Source of the DNA: Phycisphaerae bacterium | Lineage (GTDB): Bacteria; Planctomycetota; Phycisphaerae; UBA1845 | Length of the DNA stretch: 58,022 bases | Direction: 5' to 3' | Assembly (NCBI GenBank): GCA_016929015.1 | Contig: JAFGJQ010000296.1 | Location: 1 to 58,022 of the forward strand | Part shown: positions 35,059 through 44,654 of the stretch, in pieces | Layout: each line of letters starts with the position of its first letter | How positions within the stretch are numbered: the first letter of the stretch is position 1 | Position numbers and translations under genes: made by a program | The notes under the pieces: generated by a model | What the model was told of the DNA's origin: nothing | Databases searched by the model: none | The model's input: only the letters and a program-made list of their open reading frames with translations

Positions 35059-37341
35059 ATGCTCCTGCCCCGCGATTCAAGCGTTTTCATTCCGTTCAGA
35101 GGGCTGATCTGGGCGCTGACGCTGGCGATCCTGGCCGGCCTGTCCGGCCCAGCCCTGGCCCAGACCGAGCCGGAGGACCAGGCGGCGGAAGCCCCCGCCG
35201 CGGACCCCGCAGCCGCGCAGCCGGCATACCAGGAGTTCCACGATTTCGTGCATTTTGCTCGGATCGGCCGGTTCGACGCGGCCCAGGCGGCGGCCACGCA
35301 ACTACTCAGCCTGCCGGATCTGGACCCCGTGAAACTGCTGAAGGCAGCCGAGACGGACCCGAGGGCCATTGACACGCTGCTCCTGATCGTGAATCGGACG
35401 GAGATCAGCACGACCGCCCAGAAGGTTCTCGATGTCATTCGGAAGGGAGAGTACGAACTGCGGCGGGATCCCGCCCGGATCCGGGAGAACATCGACAAGC
35501 TCGGCGGTCCCCCTCAGATGGAACACAACGCCATTCAGCGGCTCAAGGAGTCGGGCGAGTACGCCATACCCTGGATGATCGACGCGCTGGGGAACGCCAA
35601 TCGAAAGGCGTTGTGGCCTCGGATCGTGCGGGCGCTGCCGCAGATCGGCCGGGGAGCCGTTCGGCCGCTGGTGGAAGCACTGGAGACGGAGAACGGCGAA
35701 ATACAGCGGGTGGTCGCCCAGACGCTGGGTGAGCTGGGGTACGTGCAGGCAGCGCCCTATCTCCGGAGACTCATGGACCGCCCTGACGTGCTGGACATCG
35801 TGAAGCAGGCGGCGGCGGACGCCATCGAACAGATCGAGCGAAACTCGGGGCGGACCTTGCCCACATCGGCTGCCATCGGCTTCACCCAATTGGCCGATCG
35901 CTACTACAACGAGGACGGTTCCGTTCAGGCCGACCCACGACTGACGCAGGCCAACCTCTGGTACCTGCGGGACGGGTTTCTCCAGCCCGTGGTCGTTCCC
36001 ACCGAGATCTTCGGCTCGGTGATGGCCATGCGCTGCACGGAGCAGGCCCTGCGGCTGGCGCCGGACAATAGTGACGCGATCGCCCTATGGCTGGCCGCCA
36101 ACATTCGTCGTGAAGCGCGGCTGGGCATGGACGTGGAAAGCGGCGAGCCCAACCCGGAGCTGGCCGGTCGCGACCCGAGCACGCCGTCGGACTTCCCACG
36201 CAGCATCTATTTCGCCCGGACGGCCGGCCCGCGTCACTGCCACGCGGTGCTGGAGCGGGCGGTGCGGGATCGGGATTCGGCCGTTGCGCTGGGCGCCATT
36301 GCCGCCCTGCACGCGACGGCCGGTGCAACCTCGCTGGTCGGCACGGAGGACTACAAGCAGCCGCTTGTGCAGGCGCTTCAGTTCCCGGACCGCGTGGTGC
36401 GGATCAAGGCGGCCCTGGCCCTGTCCGACGCGCTGCCCCAAATGCCGTTCGCCGGGGCCGAGCTGGTCCCGCCCGTTCTCTCCGAAGCCCTCCACCAGCC
36501 GGGGTCTCCCCAGTACGTTGTGATCGATTCGGATGAAGAGAACCTCAACCGCGTGATGGGCGCCCTGCGTGCGAAGGGCGCCACAGTGCTCGGCGGAACG
36601 GACTTCTACGGCACGCTCAAGCAGACGCGCGAGACGATTGACCAGGTGGCCGGCTTCTTCCTGGCCACCGACGCCGGGGCGCCGGACCTGCCGGGCGCCG
36701 TCCGGCAGATTCGCGATGAGTTCCGGTTCGCCGCCACGCCGATCGTCCTACTTGTCCGGCCGGCCGAGATATCGTCGGCCGACCAAATGGCACAGCAAGT
36801 GAAGGCATTGGAACGCGTCGACGCGAGTGCGTCGGCCGATGAAATGGAATCGGCCTTGCGAATCGCGGAGGAAGAAACCGGTCGGATCAAGCTCGAGCCG
36901 GCCACCGCCCTTCAACTGGCGATCCAGACGGCCGAAGTGCTGCGGCGCGTGGCGTTGAACGGGCGTACGGTCATCAACGTGGACGCCGTCGAGCCGGCTC
37001 TGATTGCGGCCCTGGGCAGCGAGAGCGAAGAACTGCAGACCAAGACCGCCGGCGTGCTGAGCCTGTGTCGTTCGGCCCAGGCCCAGGACGCGGTGGCCCA
37101 GGCGGCCCTGAACGCGGACCGGCCCGAAGCACTGCGCATCGAGATGTTCGCGGCCCTGGCCGAATCCGCCAAGAACAACGGCAACAAGCTGGAGCCGGCG
37201 CGAGTGGCCGGCCTGATCCAGGTTTCCGCGGATGACCCCGTAATGAACATCCGGACGGCCGCCAGCAAGGCCCTGGGGGCGCTGAATCTCTCGGACAACC
37301 GGGCCAGCGAGATCATCCGGAAATACTACCCGGGCGGCTGA
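35059..37341 (+). CDS. Secreted HEAT-repeat protein with receiver-like insert
   Basis: About 760 residues. A signal peptide (LIWALTLAILAGLSGPALAQ) is followed by alpha-helical HEAT-type repeats (for example AVRPLVEALETENGEIQRVVAQTLGEL). From about residue 485 to 605 a CheY-like domain is visible: QYVVIDSDEENL (acidic pair), GFFLATD with Asp538 at the phospho-acceptor position, and IVLLVRPAEI where the conserved Lys would lie. More HEAT repeats follow to the end. AGGG precedes the ATG at 35059. HEAT repeats make it a probable scaffold; the receiver is probably non-catalytic in an exported protein. Confidence 0.75.
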   Translation: MLLPRDSSVFIPFRGLIWALTLAILAGLSGPALAQTEPEDQAAEAPAADPAAAQPAYQEFHDFVHFARIGRFDAAQAAATQLLSLPDLDPVKLLKAAETDPRAIDTLLLIVNRTEISTTAQKVLDVIRKGEYELRRDPARIRENIDKLGGPPQMEHNAIQRLKESGEYAIPWMIDALGNANRKALWPRIVRALPQIGRGAVRPLVEALETENGEIQRVVAQTLGELGYVQAAPYLRRLMDRPDVLDIVKQAAADAIEQIERNSGRTLPTSAAIGFTQLADRYYNEDGSVQADPRLTQANLWYLRDGFLQPVVVPTEIFGSVMAMRCTEQALRLAPDNSDAIALWLAANIRREARLGMDVESGEPNPELAGRDPSTPSDFPRSIYFARTAGPRHCHAVLERAVRDRDSAVALGAIAALHATAGATSLVGTEDYKQPLVQALQFPDRVVRIKAALALSDALPQMPFAGAELVPPVLSEALHQPGSPQYVVIDSDEENLNRVMGALRAKGATVLGGTDFYGTLKQTRETIDQVAGFFLATDAGAPDLPGAVRQIRDEFRFAATPIVLLVRPAEISSADQMAQQVKALERVDASASADEMESALRIAEEETGRIKLEPATALQLAIQTAEVLRRVALNGRTVINVDAVEPALIAALGSESEELQTKTAGVLSLCRSAQAQDAVAQAALNADRPEALRIEMFAALAESAKNNGNKLEPARVAGLIQVSADDPVMNIRTAASKALGALNLSDNRASEIIRKYYPGG

Positions 37342-37371
37342 TCCCGACGCGGCGAAACGTGGATTGACCTT

Positions 37372-37414
37372 CCACAGGCGTCCGGCCCCCGACGTGGGAG
37401 CCGGACGCCTGTGG
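37372..37414 (+). terminator. Strong hairpin after the HEAT-repeat gene
   Basis: Fifteen-base perfect arms CCACAGGCGTCCGGC (37372-37386) and GCCGGACGCCTGTGG (37400-37414) with a 13-base loop. It begins 30 bases after the stop codon. There is no long T run, so it is a probable rather than classical terminator. Confidence 0.65.
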
Positions 37415-37433
37415 CACAATTGGGGGTGATGCC

Positions 37434-38336
37434 ATGGACGAGGAACGCTGGCTCATCACCGGTGCCTCCGGGCAGCTTGGCGGGTACGTGCTGGAGTCGC
37501 TCATCCACGAGGTTTCTCCGCAGAGTATCACGGCGCTGGCGGGTGCGGGGCCGGTGGTCGAGTGCGGCGCCGCCGTTCAGCGCATCGATCTGCGGGATCG
37601 CAGCGCCGTGCGGACCTGCGTGGAAGCCGTCCGTCCGACGCACGTTCTGCACTTGGGCGGCGTCACCACCGTCGGCGCCGCCTTCGCCGATCCGCAAGCG
37701 ACACGGCGGATCAACGTGGAGACGAGCGCCGTGCTGGCCGAATGCGTCGCCCGGCACGGCGGGCGACTGGTGTTCGCGTCAACCGACATGGTGTTTGACG
37801 GGACGGCCGCACCCTATCGCGAGGACGCTCCCCCGTGTCCCGTATCGGAGTATGGCCGATCCAAGGTGACGGCCGAGCAGGCGGTGCTGGCGGTGGACAA
37901 CACGCTGGTGGTTCGGCTGTCTCTGATGTACGGGTTCCCACGAACACACCGGACCACAACATTCGTAAAGCAAATCGAATCCCTGCGGCGGGGCGAATCC
38001 CTTCGGCTGTTCACCGACGAGTTCCGCACGCCAATGTGGTTCGGCGACGCGGCCGCGGCATTGATCGCGCTGTGCCGCAGCGGACAGGCGGGCATCCTCC
38101 ACGTTGCAGGGCCCGAACGACTCTCCCGATACGACATGGCCCGGCACTTCGCAAGTGTTCTGGGCATCATGAGCACGAACTTCGTCGCGTCATCGCGGCT
38201 GTCGATTGAATCCCCCGAGCCCCGGCCGGCGGACCTGTCGCTGAACGTATCGCGCCTGCGGGAACGGTTCCCGCGAGTCGTTCCGGGGCCCATCCGCGCA
38301 GAATCGCTCCGAGGGCACGCCGGCGGCGGCGATTGA
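37434..38336 (+). CDS. RmlD-like NAD(P)-dependent sugar reductase
   Basis: About 300 residues, extended SDR. It has the motifs LITGASGQLGGYVLE (Rossmann), VLHLGGVTT, STDMVFDG (catalytic Thr/Asp), SEYGRSK (Tyr/Lys), and VVRLSLMYG. This pattern matches the dTDP-4-dehydrorhamnose reductase (RmlD) superfamily, whose members reduce 4-keto nucleotide sugars. No rmlA, rmlB or rmlC is nearby, so a rhamnose role is not established; it may serve the exopolysaccharide locus. The C-terminus has an Arg/Pro-rich tail. Confidence 0.75.
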   Translation: MDEERWLITGASGQLGGYVLESLIHEVSPQSITALAGAGPVVECGAAVQRIDLRDRSAVRTCVEAVRPTHVLHLGGVTTVGAAFADPQATRRINVETSAVLAECVARHGGRLVFASTDMVFDGTAAPYREDAPPCPVSEYGRSKVTAEQAVLAVDNTLVVRLSLMYGFPRTHRTTTFVKQIESLRRGESLRLFTDEFRTPMWFGDAAAALIALCRSGQAGILHVAGPERLSRYDMARHFASVLGIMSTNFVASSRLSIESPEPRPADLSLNVSRLRERFPRVVPGPIRAESLRGHAGGGD

Positions 38337-38421
38337 TTCGCGGAGCGACACGGGGATAATGGCGGGTTCGCCCCCCAAAGGCGATGAACAACGGGATGGT
38401 TTTCTCGTGTGAGGACCTGAT

Positions 38422-39300
38422 ATGCAGGACATGACCGAACACCTGGTGGAGTTGATCCGATCGGCCTCGACAGACCTGTCTCCGGACGTGGAAAAGGCGC
38501 TGACGGCCGCCCGCGATGCGGAGGAGGCAGGATCCGCCGCTCAGGGGGCGCTACAAACCGTGCTGGACAACGTGGCCATGTCCCGCCGGACGGGCCGGCC
38601 CATCTGTCAGGACACCGGCACGCCGATCTTCTACGTCTGGTACCCGCCCGGGCTGTCACAACGGCAGATGCGGGAGCAGATCGCCAGTGCCGTGCGCACG
38701 GCGACGAAACAGGCGTGCCTGCGGCCCAACGCCATGGAGGCACTGTCCGGCAAGAACTCCGGCGACAACACCGGCGTGGACTTCCCGACCATCCACTTTG
38801 ACGAGTGGGAGCACGATTACGTGAAGGTCGGCCTGCTGCTCAAGGGCGGAGGCTCGGAAAACTGCGGTGCCCAGTACAGCATCCCGTCCGCGGAGTTTGA
38901 CGCCCCGCGCGACATCCGCGGCGTGCGCAAGGCCGTGCTGGACGCAGCCTTCAAAGCCCAGGGCTTCGGATGCGCCCCGGGCATCCTGGGCGTCGGCATC
39001 GGCGGCGACCGGGGGACGAGCATGATCAAAGCGAAGGAACAACTCTTCCGGCCGCTGGGCGATGCCAACCCAAACCCGGAACTCGACAAGATGGAGAAGC
39101 AGCTCCACCGCGAGATCAACGAACTGGGCATCGGGCCGATGGGATTCGGCGGCAAGACCACCGTGCTCGGCGTGAAGATGGCCGAGCTTCATCGCCTGCC
39201 CGCGTGCTTCTTCGTGTCCATCGCCTACATGTGCTGGGCGGACCGGCGGAAGACTCTGACCATCCGCAACGGCAAGGCAACCATCGAGCCGCCGCAGTAG
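38422..39300 (+). CDS. Class I (iron-sulfur) fumarate hydratase alpha subunit
   Basis: 292 residues. The three cysteines that bind the 4Fe-4S cluster are seen in RPICQDTGT, SENCGAQY and GFGCAPGIL, and NTGVDFPTIH and GGGSENC motifs match the Fe-S dehydratase alpha domain (FumA N-terminus/TtdA). With a beta subunit it hydrates fumarate to malate. No beta subunit gene follows; the next gene is on the other strand. The start is supported by GAGGAC before the ATG. An L-tartrate dehydratase alpha role cannot be excluded. Confidence 0.85.
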   Translation: MQDMTEHLVELIRSASTDLSPDVEKALTAARDAEEAGSAAQGALQTVLDNVAMSRRTGRPICQDTGTPIFYVWYPPGLSQRQMREQIASAVRTATKQACLRPNAMEALSGKNSGDNTGVDFPTIHFDEWEHDYVKVGLLLKGGGSENCGAQYSIPSAEFDAPRDIRGVRKAVLDAAFKAQGFGCAPGILGVGIGGDRGTSMIKAKEQLFRPLGDANPNPELDKMEKQLHREINELGIGPMGFGGKTTVLGVKMAELHRLPACFFVSIAYMCWADRRKTLTIRNGKATIEPPQ

Positions 39301-39357
39301 GGGCAAAGGCGCGTTGGCCTCGGCACGCGCACGGCGAATGCACCGCCGCGCTCGCGA

Positions 39358-41691
39358 TTACAGCTCGACCGCCGGCGGACCGGTCAGGTGGGATTCAAAC
39401 ACCGCGTAGTCGGCCAGGTTCACGCTGCCGTCGCCGTTCAGATCGGCGCGGTTGGCAGGAAGCTGGCCGGGGCCGGCCGGGAACACGTCGATCTCCTTGA
39501 TGACGCTCGACACGTACGCGCTCGGAACGTTCAGGAACGTGCCCTCGATGTTCGCCACGGGCCGGAACACGAACCGCAGAGATGCCACATCCACGGCGAT
39601 CGGCCCGCCGGCCGGATCAAAGACCTGAGTGAGCGTTGCACCCCGATACAACGGGTCACCGGCCGGCCAGGCGTTCGACACGCCAAACGGCCCGGTCGTG
39701 ACACCGGCGGCCAGCACTTGATACGCGGCATCGCCGGCCGCCCGGTACTCCACGTCGTAGTGCTGGAACACGCGGCCGTTGCCCGGGTCCGTCTCGTTGG
39801 CGGCAAAAACGTGAATGTGGCTGATGTCGCGGGGCGGGGCGAAATCATAACGAACGGCCAGGGCCGGATTCAGGTAGTCGGCCAGAACGGCCTCTTCCTG
39901 GACTCCCTTCACGCCGTCGGTCAGGTCGGCCAGCCCGCCGGCGGTGCCGCCGGGCGTGGCGTCGTGGAAGCCGCCGGATTCCGCCACGCCGATCATGCCC
40001 GCCAGCACGTCATCGGCTGAAATGACCTGCGAAAGGCCCTCGACCGCGGCGGAGGATTCCCAGGCGGATTCCGCTTCCGGCAGCGCGGCACAGCCGTCGG
40101 GCGGCTCCGCCTCGCTCGTATAGCAGCGGGCGAGAATGGCGAAGTCGGCCAGGTCGGCGTCGCCGTCGCCGTCGAGGTCGGCCGGATTGGGCGGCGGAGG
40201 CGGGTCTTCGATGGGAACACCCCAAACCTCGAACTCGGGAATGCGGGCCCAGCCGTCCGCATAGTTTGCGTTCGTGATGTGCAGCCGGATGTAGCGAAGC
40301 TCCTTCGGCTCAGCAAAGGTCAGGGTGTTCAGCGGCTCCCGACTCGTGTTGGCGACGGAGAACTCCGTCGTCCAGGGGTCCAGGCCGTCCGGGCTGCTCT
40401 GGATGCTGAAGCCCTCGGTGTTGAGGTAGTCCGGCTCGTGGCCCATCTCGGCGTGGATGACGCGGAACTCACTCACCAGATACCGCCGCTGCAGGTCCAG
40501 CGCAAGCGTGTGATTGTCCACCGCGCTGGTGGACGCCCACTTGGTGAACGGCGTGCCGTCACAGGCCCGATCGGCCGTCTCGTTGGGGGCCACCTCGCCG
40601 CTGGCGGAAACGGCCGCTGCCAGGGCGGCGTTCTGGAGAGCCGGAACGGCCAGTCCCTGGTATGTGAAGTAGGACGGCTTCCTCGCGCCGCCGGCGTCCA
40701 CAACGCCGAACCATTCTTCCGTGCCGATGTGGAAGTCCTTGTAGCAGAACAGGAACGTCTTCTCCACGTAGGGCCCGTACTCCGGCGCGGACGGATACGC
40801 CAGCGGCTGGGCGATCGCATACGCGTGGTCGATGTACGTGGCCTGCAAGGCCTCGTTGGTGGACTGGCTGCCGCCGGGGTTGATGCTGGACGGCGCGGTG
40901 CCGGAGGTATTCCAGCCGTACTCCGTGAACCAGATGCGTTTGTAGTGATCGCCGAAGTGGTTCATCCGCCAGCGGACGCCCCACGTGGAGTTCAGGCCGC
41001 CGGCCAGGTAGGTGCTCGGGTCGGCCGTCCAGTGATATGGATGGAGGCCGAGTATATCGAACGGATAGATGCCGTGACTGCTCTTATAGCTGGAAAACGA
41101 CGAGGAGTTGTACGTGTCGCGCAGATACGTGGACGCGGGTGAGTAATAGCCGGTCAGTCCGCCCGAGATGACGGTGGCGTGCGGGTCGGCGGCTTTGATG
41201 GCCGGATAGGTGATGGCAAGCAGCCGGCCGAACTTCGCGGCGGAGATGGAACCCATCGAGTCTGGCTCGTTCCAGATCTCCCAGAACCGGATCGGGCCGG
41301 AGGGAAATCCCTTGTAGTGGTTGACGATCTCCACGGCCCGGTCGCGAAAGGAGTCTTGCCACGTGTCGTCGGCCCAGTCTGCCGATGAGGCGAAGGCTTT
41401 CGAGGAGTAGTCGATCAGCCCAAGCACCCCCAGCCCGTGTGCATTGGCGCGGTTCACGATCTCGTCGTAGTCGGCATAGTCGATGTAATCACCGCCGGTG
41501 TCGTGGATGAACTCCATGCGAATCCAGCGCACGCCGAGAGCCTCCAGGTCGGCGGCCACCGGCTCGGTGAACGTCACGTTGCTCTGCCAGACGGGAGCGC
41601 CGATGTTGATGCCAAAGTGCTCCGCGTAGTTCGTCTGGGCCGCGGCGGGAAGGCAGCCGGCCAGGAGAAGGAAGAGCACGGCCCAGATCAT
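39358..41691 (-). CDS. Secreted clan GH-A glycoside hydrolase with discoidin-like, dockerin-like and shared C-terminal domains
   Basis: 777 residues. The signal peptide is MIWAVLFLLLAGCLPAAA. A TIM-barrel catalytic domain (about 20-350) has the acid/base Glu142 in WNEP and nucleophile Glu257 in TEYGW, as in clan GH-A (GH5/GH39-like). A discoidin-like region (about 360-490) follows, then a dockerin-like repeat ADLDGDGDADLADFA (505-519). Next is a domain of about 185 residues (552-736) beginning near GGLADLTDGV and ending IKEIDVF, and finally a second dockerin-like repeat. The same C-terminal domain occurs in three neighbours. Target polysaccharide unknown. Confidence 0.85.
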   Translation of the reverse strand: MIWAVLFLLLAGCLPAAAQTNYAEHFGINIGAPVWQSNVTFTEPVAADLEALGVRWIRMEFIHDTGGDYIDYADYDEIVNRANAHGLGVLGLIDYSSKAFASSADWADDTWQDSFRDRAVEIVNHYKGFPSGPIRFWEIWNEPDSMGSISAAKFGRLLAITYPAIKAADPHATVISGGLTGYYSPASTYLRDTYNSSSFSSYKSSHGIYPFDILGLHPYHWTADPSTYLAGGLNSTWGVRWRMNHFGDHYKRIWFTEYGWNTSGTAPSSINPGGSQSTNEALQATYIDHAYAIAQPLAYPSAPEYGPYVEKTFLFCYKDFHIGTEEWFGVVDAGGARKPSYFTYQGLAVPALQNAALAAAVSASGEVAPNETADRACDGTPFTKWASTSAVDNHTLALDLQRRYLVSEFRVIHAEMGHEPDYLNTEGFSIQSSPDGLDPWTTEFSVANTSREPLNTLTFAEPKELRYIRLHITNANYADGWARIPEFEVWGVPIEDPPPPPNPADLDGDGDADLADFAILARCYTSEAEPPDGCAALPEAESAWESSAAVEGLSQVISADDVLAGMIGVAESGGFHDATPGGTAGGLADLTDGVKGVQEEAVLADYLNPALAVRYDFAPPRDISHIHVFAANETDPGNGRVFQHYDVEYRAAGDAAYQVLAAGVTTGPFGVSNAWPAGDPLYRGATLTQVFDPAGGPIAVDVASLRFVFRPVANIEGTFLNVPSAYVSSVIKEIDVFPAGPGQLPANRADLNGDGSVNLADYAVFESHLTGPPAVEL

Positions 41692-41978
41692 CGGGTGGCA
41701 TGCCCGTTCCGTCGATGGCCGGGTGGCATGCCCGTTTCCGCCGAAGGCGGATCGGGCATGGCGGAACGCGTCTGACGCCCGGTGATCCGAACATGCCCGA
41801 GGCTGAAGCCTACGGGCATGGCACCCCCGCGAATCCATCCGCCGGTCATCTGCGCTCGATGAGTTCATAAAGCCTCCGTGGTTGCTCGGCGATCAAGACC
41901 GGCTGGAAAGCCGGTCCCACACCGGAGGCCGGTCCCACACCGGCACCGGTCCCACAATACCGCCGGTCCCACAGAAGG
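41692..41978. repeat. Repeat-rich spacer between the two glycoside hydrolase genes
   Basis: Contains two long palindromes: ATGCCCG (41728-41734) pairs with CGGGCAT (41753-41759), and CATGCCCG (41792-41799) with CGGGCATG (41813-41820), each with inner complementary stems. A repeat A copy lies at 41897-41921 and is followed by three shortened GCCGGTCCCACA units ending at 41940, 41956 and 41974. No coding region is supported. Confidence 0.8.
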
Positions 41979-44474
41979 CTACGACGGGCCAAGCAGCGCC
42001 GCTTCGAACAGCAGGTAGTCGGCCGTGTCCACCGCGTCATCGCCGGTGAAGTCGGCGATGTTGCCGGTCAGCGGGCCGGTGTACTCGTACACGTCGATTT
42101 CCTTGATGACGCTCGACTCGAAGGCCTCGGCATACCCGTCCTGGTCGCCCGGCTCGCCGGGGTCAAACGGGTCTCGAAACCCGTTGTCCGTGCCCGACAC
42201 CGGGTAGAACGTGAAACGCAGGCTGTCCACACTCACCGCGATCGGGTCGGAAGCGGTACTGCAAACCGTGGTCCGCGAGTACGTGTAAACGCTCGGGTTC
42301 GTATCGCCGTAGTCTCCCGCCCGGGCCTTGGTGGCCAGTGACTGGTAGGTCGCGTCGTTCGGCTGGGAATACTCCACGTCGTAGTTCTGAAAGACCCGGC
42401 CAAAGGGATTGGCCGAGAACACCTTGATCTCGTCCAGGTGCCGCGGCGGGTCGAAATCGTACCGAACCTGCAAAGCCCGATTCGCCGGGTCCGTGTTGCC
42501 CGGAAAATCCGCCAGCACCGCTTCCTCGGCCACTCCCACCACGCCGTCCGTCAGGTCGGCCAGTCCGCCCGACACACCGCCGGGTGTCGCGGAGTGAAAC
42601 CCGCCGGCCTCAACGATTCCGACCCGCCCCTGCAGCAGGTCCGTGCCGGAAAGCTCGCCCTGGAGGACGGCCATCGACTGGCTGCTCAGACTGCCGAGCA
42701 CCTCCACCGGGGCCACACCGGCCGGCGGGGCCTCGCAGCCGGCGGGCGGACTGCCGACGGGCCCGGAATAGCACGCCGCGAAAATCGCGAAGTCGGCCAG
42801 GTCGATCCGGTCGTCCGCGTTCAGGTCGTACTTATTCGGGCTCACCGCGATGTAGTCTTCGCGGGTCTTCGTATCGGAACCCCCGCCACCGGTCACCGTC
42901 AGGCTGACCGTGAACGTGCCGGCCTGCGTGTACTGATGGGAAGGGTTGGCGGCGGGGCTGGTCTGGCCGTCGCCGAAGCTCCAGAGGTACGAGGCCACCG
43001 GGCCGGCCGACGTACTGGTGAACTGGACGGTCAGCGGCAGAACGCCGGCCGTGGGGCTGGCCGTGAAGTCTGCCTGAACGGCCTTGACGGTGATGTACCC
43101 GCTCTTGGTCTCGGTATCACTGCCGCCGGGGCCGGTGACGGTAAGCGAGACCGTGTAGATTCCGGGAGTGTTGTAGAGGTGCGAGGGGTTCTGCTGGGCG
43201 CTGGTGCCGGTGTCCCCGAAGGTCCAGGCGTGGGTGTCGATCGTGCCCATCGATTCGTCGGTGAAGTTCACTGTGAACGGCGACAAACCCACGAGCGGGC
43301 TGGCCGAGAAGGCTGCCGAAGGCGGGCCGGTCACGCCGCACTGGGCGGCAAAGGCGTACCACGCGGGCATGTAGTTGCCGATGCCGCGGGTCAGGCCCCA
43401 GTCGCCGTTGGGGTCGCCGCTGTTGTACTGGTACCACATGCCGGTGGCGATGTAGCTCTGGGTGCGCATCCAGTTGAAGGACGCGGTCAGGTTGTCCGCC
43501 TTGCCCTGGTCGCCCACGCCTTCGGTGGTCCAGCCGAACTCCGTCACCAGGATTTTCGAGCCGTCTCCGCGGAGAAGCTGCTCCTGGTGGATGCCACGCT
43601 GGTACACGCTGCCGCTGACGTTGTTGAAATACTTGGCCAGTTCCGACGTGCTGACCGCGCTGCCCTGCTGAATGTAGAAGTGATAGCCGAAGTAGTCCCA
43701 CGGGTACCGCCGGCCGGTCGGGTTCAGCGGGTCCGTTTCGAAGGCGTTCCAGATATCCGTCTGGAGATACGTGTCGTGTGCATAGGCGGTGGCCGATCCG
43801 GGGTTGCTGCCGCCGATGTCGTGCGCGAACAGCCCGCCGCTGACCAGTGAGACGCCGTTTGCGCTGAAGAAATTGACCCCGCCCTGTTCGATGCACTCCT
43901 TGTAGGTTTCGGCCATCAGGTTTGCGAAGATGCGCGGCCAGATATACGAGCAGCCGGGGTTAAGCGGGTCGATGTTCGGATCCTGCGACCAGCAGCTCGG
44001 TTCGTTCCACAACTCGTACAGCTTGACGTCGTCCTTGTAGCGGTTGATGAGCATGTACGCGACGGACGCGTAATGCGTGACATACCCGTTCAGGCCCGTG
44101 GTGTTGTAGTTCTCGTTCCACTGGGCCTGGCCGTAGCCGGCGACCGTTTCGTTCGAAAAGACGGCCACCACGTCCAGGTTGTTGTTTCGGGCGTTGGCGA
44201 TGATCTGGTCATACTTGGCCAGGCGGGTGGCGTCCCAGCCGGGCAGGGCGTCAATGAAGTTGATGCGCACCAGGTGGCATCCGGAGGCCGCGATGTCGGC
44301 CGCCACCGCATTGGTGAACAGGATGGTTGATCCGCTGATCGGGGCCCCGGCGTTCACGCCCACGAAGGGTGGGTCGGCCATCGCCGGGAGACTCAGCAGG
44401 GATGAAAAAGCCACAGTCCAGGCAGCCGCCCAAGCGGCGCGGCGGCCTCGCGTTCGGTTCCCATCGCCAGTCAT
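41979..44474 (-). CDS. Secreted clan GH-A glycoside hydrolase with two PKD domains, dockerin-like and shared C-terminal domains
   Basis: 831 residues. A signal peptide (WTVAFSSLLSLPAMA) precedes a TIM barrel (about 36-380) with Glu158 in WNEP and Glu312 in TEFGW. Two PKD domains follow (about 386-464 and 468-545), each with the WxFGD signature. A dockerin-like repeat (DLNADDRIDLADFA, 550-563), the shared C-terminal domain (about 605-795, GGLADLTDGVVG to VIKEIDVY) and a second dockerin-like repeat (806-830) complete it. GGAGG precedes the ATG. Architecture parallels the downstream gene although the catalytic domains differ in detail. It is likely a cell-surface polysaccharide-degrading or -remodelling enzyme. 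Confidence 0.87.
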   Translation of the reverse strand: MTGDGNRTRGRRAAWAAAWTVAFSSLLSLPAMADPPFVGVNAGAPISGSTILFTNAVAADIAASGCHLVRINFIDALPGWDATRLAKYDQIIANARNNNLDVVAVFSNETVAGYGQAQWNENYNTTGLNGYVTHYASVAYMLINRYKDDVKLYELWNEPSCWSQDPNIDPLNPGCSYIWPRIFANLMAETYKECIEQGGVNFFSANGVSLVSGGLFAHDIGGSNPGSATAYAHDTYLQTDIWNAFETDPLNPTGRRYPWDYFGYHFYIQQGSAVSTSELAKYFNNVSGSVYQRGIHQEQLLRGDGSKILVTEFGWTTEGVGDQGKADNLTASFNWMRTQSYIATGMWYQYNSGDPNGDWGLTRGIGNYMPAWYAFAAQCGVTGPPSAAFSASPLVGLSPFTVNFTDESMGTIDTHAWTFGDTGTSAQQNPSHLYNTPGIYTVSLTVTGPGGSDTETKSGYITVKAVQADFTASPTAGVLPLTVQFTSTSAGPVASYLWSFGDGQTSPAANPSHQYTQAGTFTVSLTVTGGGGSDTKTREDYIAVSPNKYDLNADDRIDLADFAIFAACYSGPVGSPPAGCEAPPAGVAPVEVLGSLSSQSMAVLQGELSGTDLLQGRVGIVEAGGFHSATPGGVSGGLADLTDGVVGVAEEAVLADFPGNTDPANRALQVRYDFDPPRHLDEIKVFSANPFGRVFQNYDVEYSQPNDATYQSLATKARAGDYGDTNPSVYTYSRTTVCSTASDPIAVSVDSLRFTFYPVSGTDNGFRDPFDPGEPGDQDGYAEAFESSVIKEIDVYEYTGPLTGNIADFTGDDAVDTADYLLFEAALLGPS

Positions 44475-44572
44475 GGATGCCTCCAGGGGTGCGTTTCAGA
44501 TACCTGCGAGCGGCCGGCGGGCACACCTGTGTTCCCGCGGCCGAACACGTGCAGTCATTACAGTCTAGAGTC

Positions 44573-44624
44573 TGTGGGACCGGCTTTCTCGCCCCGGCGA
44601 GTCGCCTGCGGAGACCAGCCGGTC
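44573..44624 (-). repeat. Repeat A interrupted by repeat B
   Basis: Read on the minus strand, GACCGGCTGG (44624-44615) is followed by a 27-base insert (44614-44588) containing the CTCCGCAGGCGA and CTCGCCGGGGCGAG hairpins, then AAAGCCGGTCCCACA (44587-44573). The insert sits at exactly the same point of repeat A as the insert at 6657-6716. Confidence 0.85.
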
Positions 44625-44654
44625 TTCTCCGGATTCCCGCTTCCGTACAGTCAA

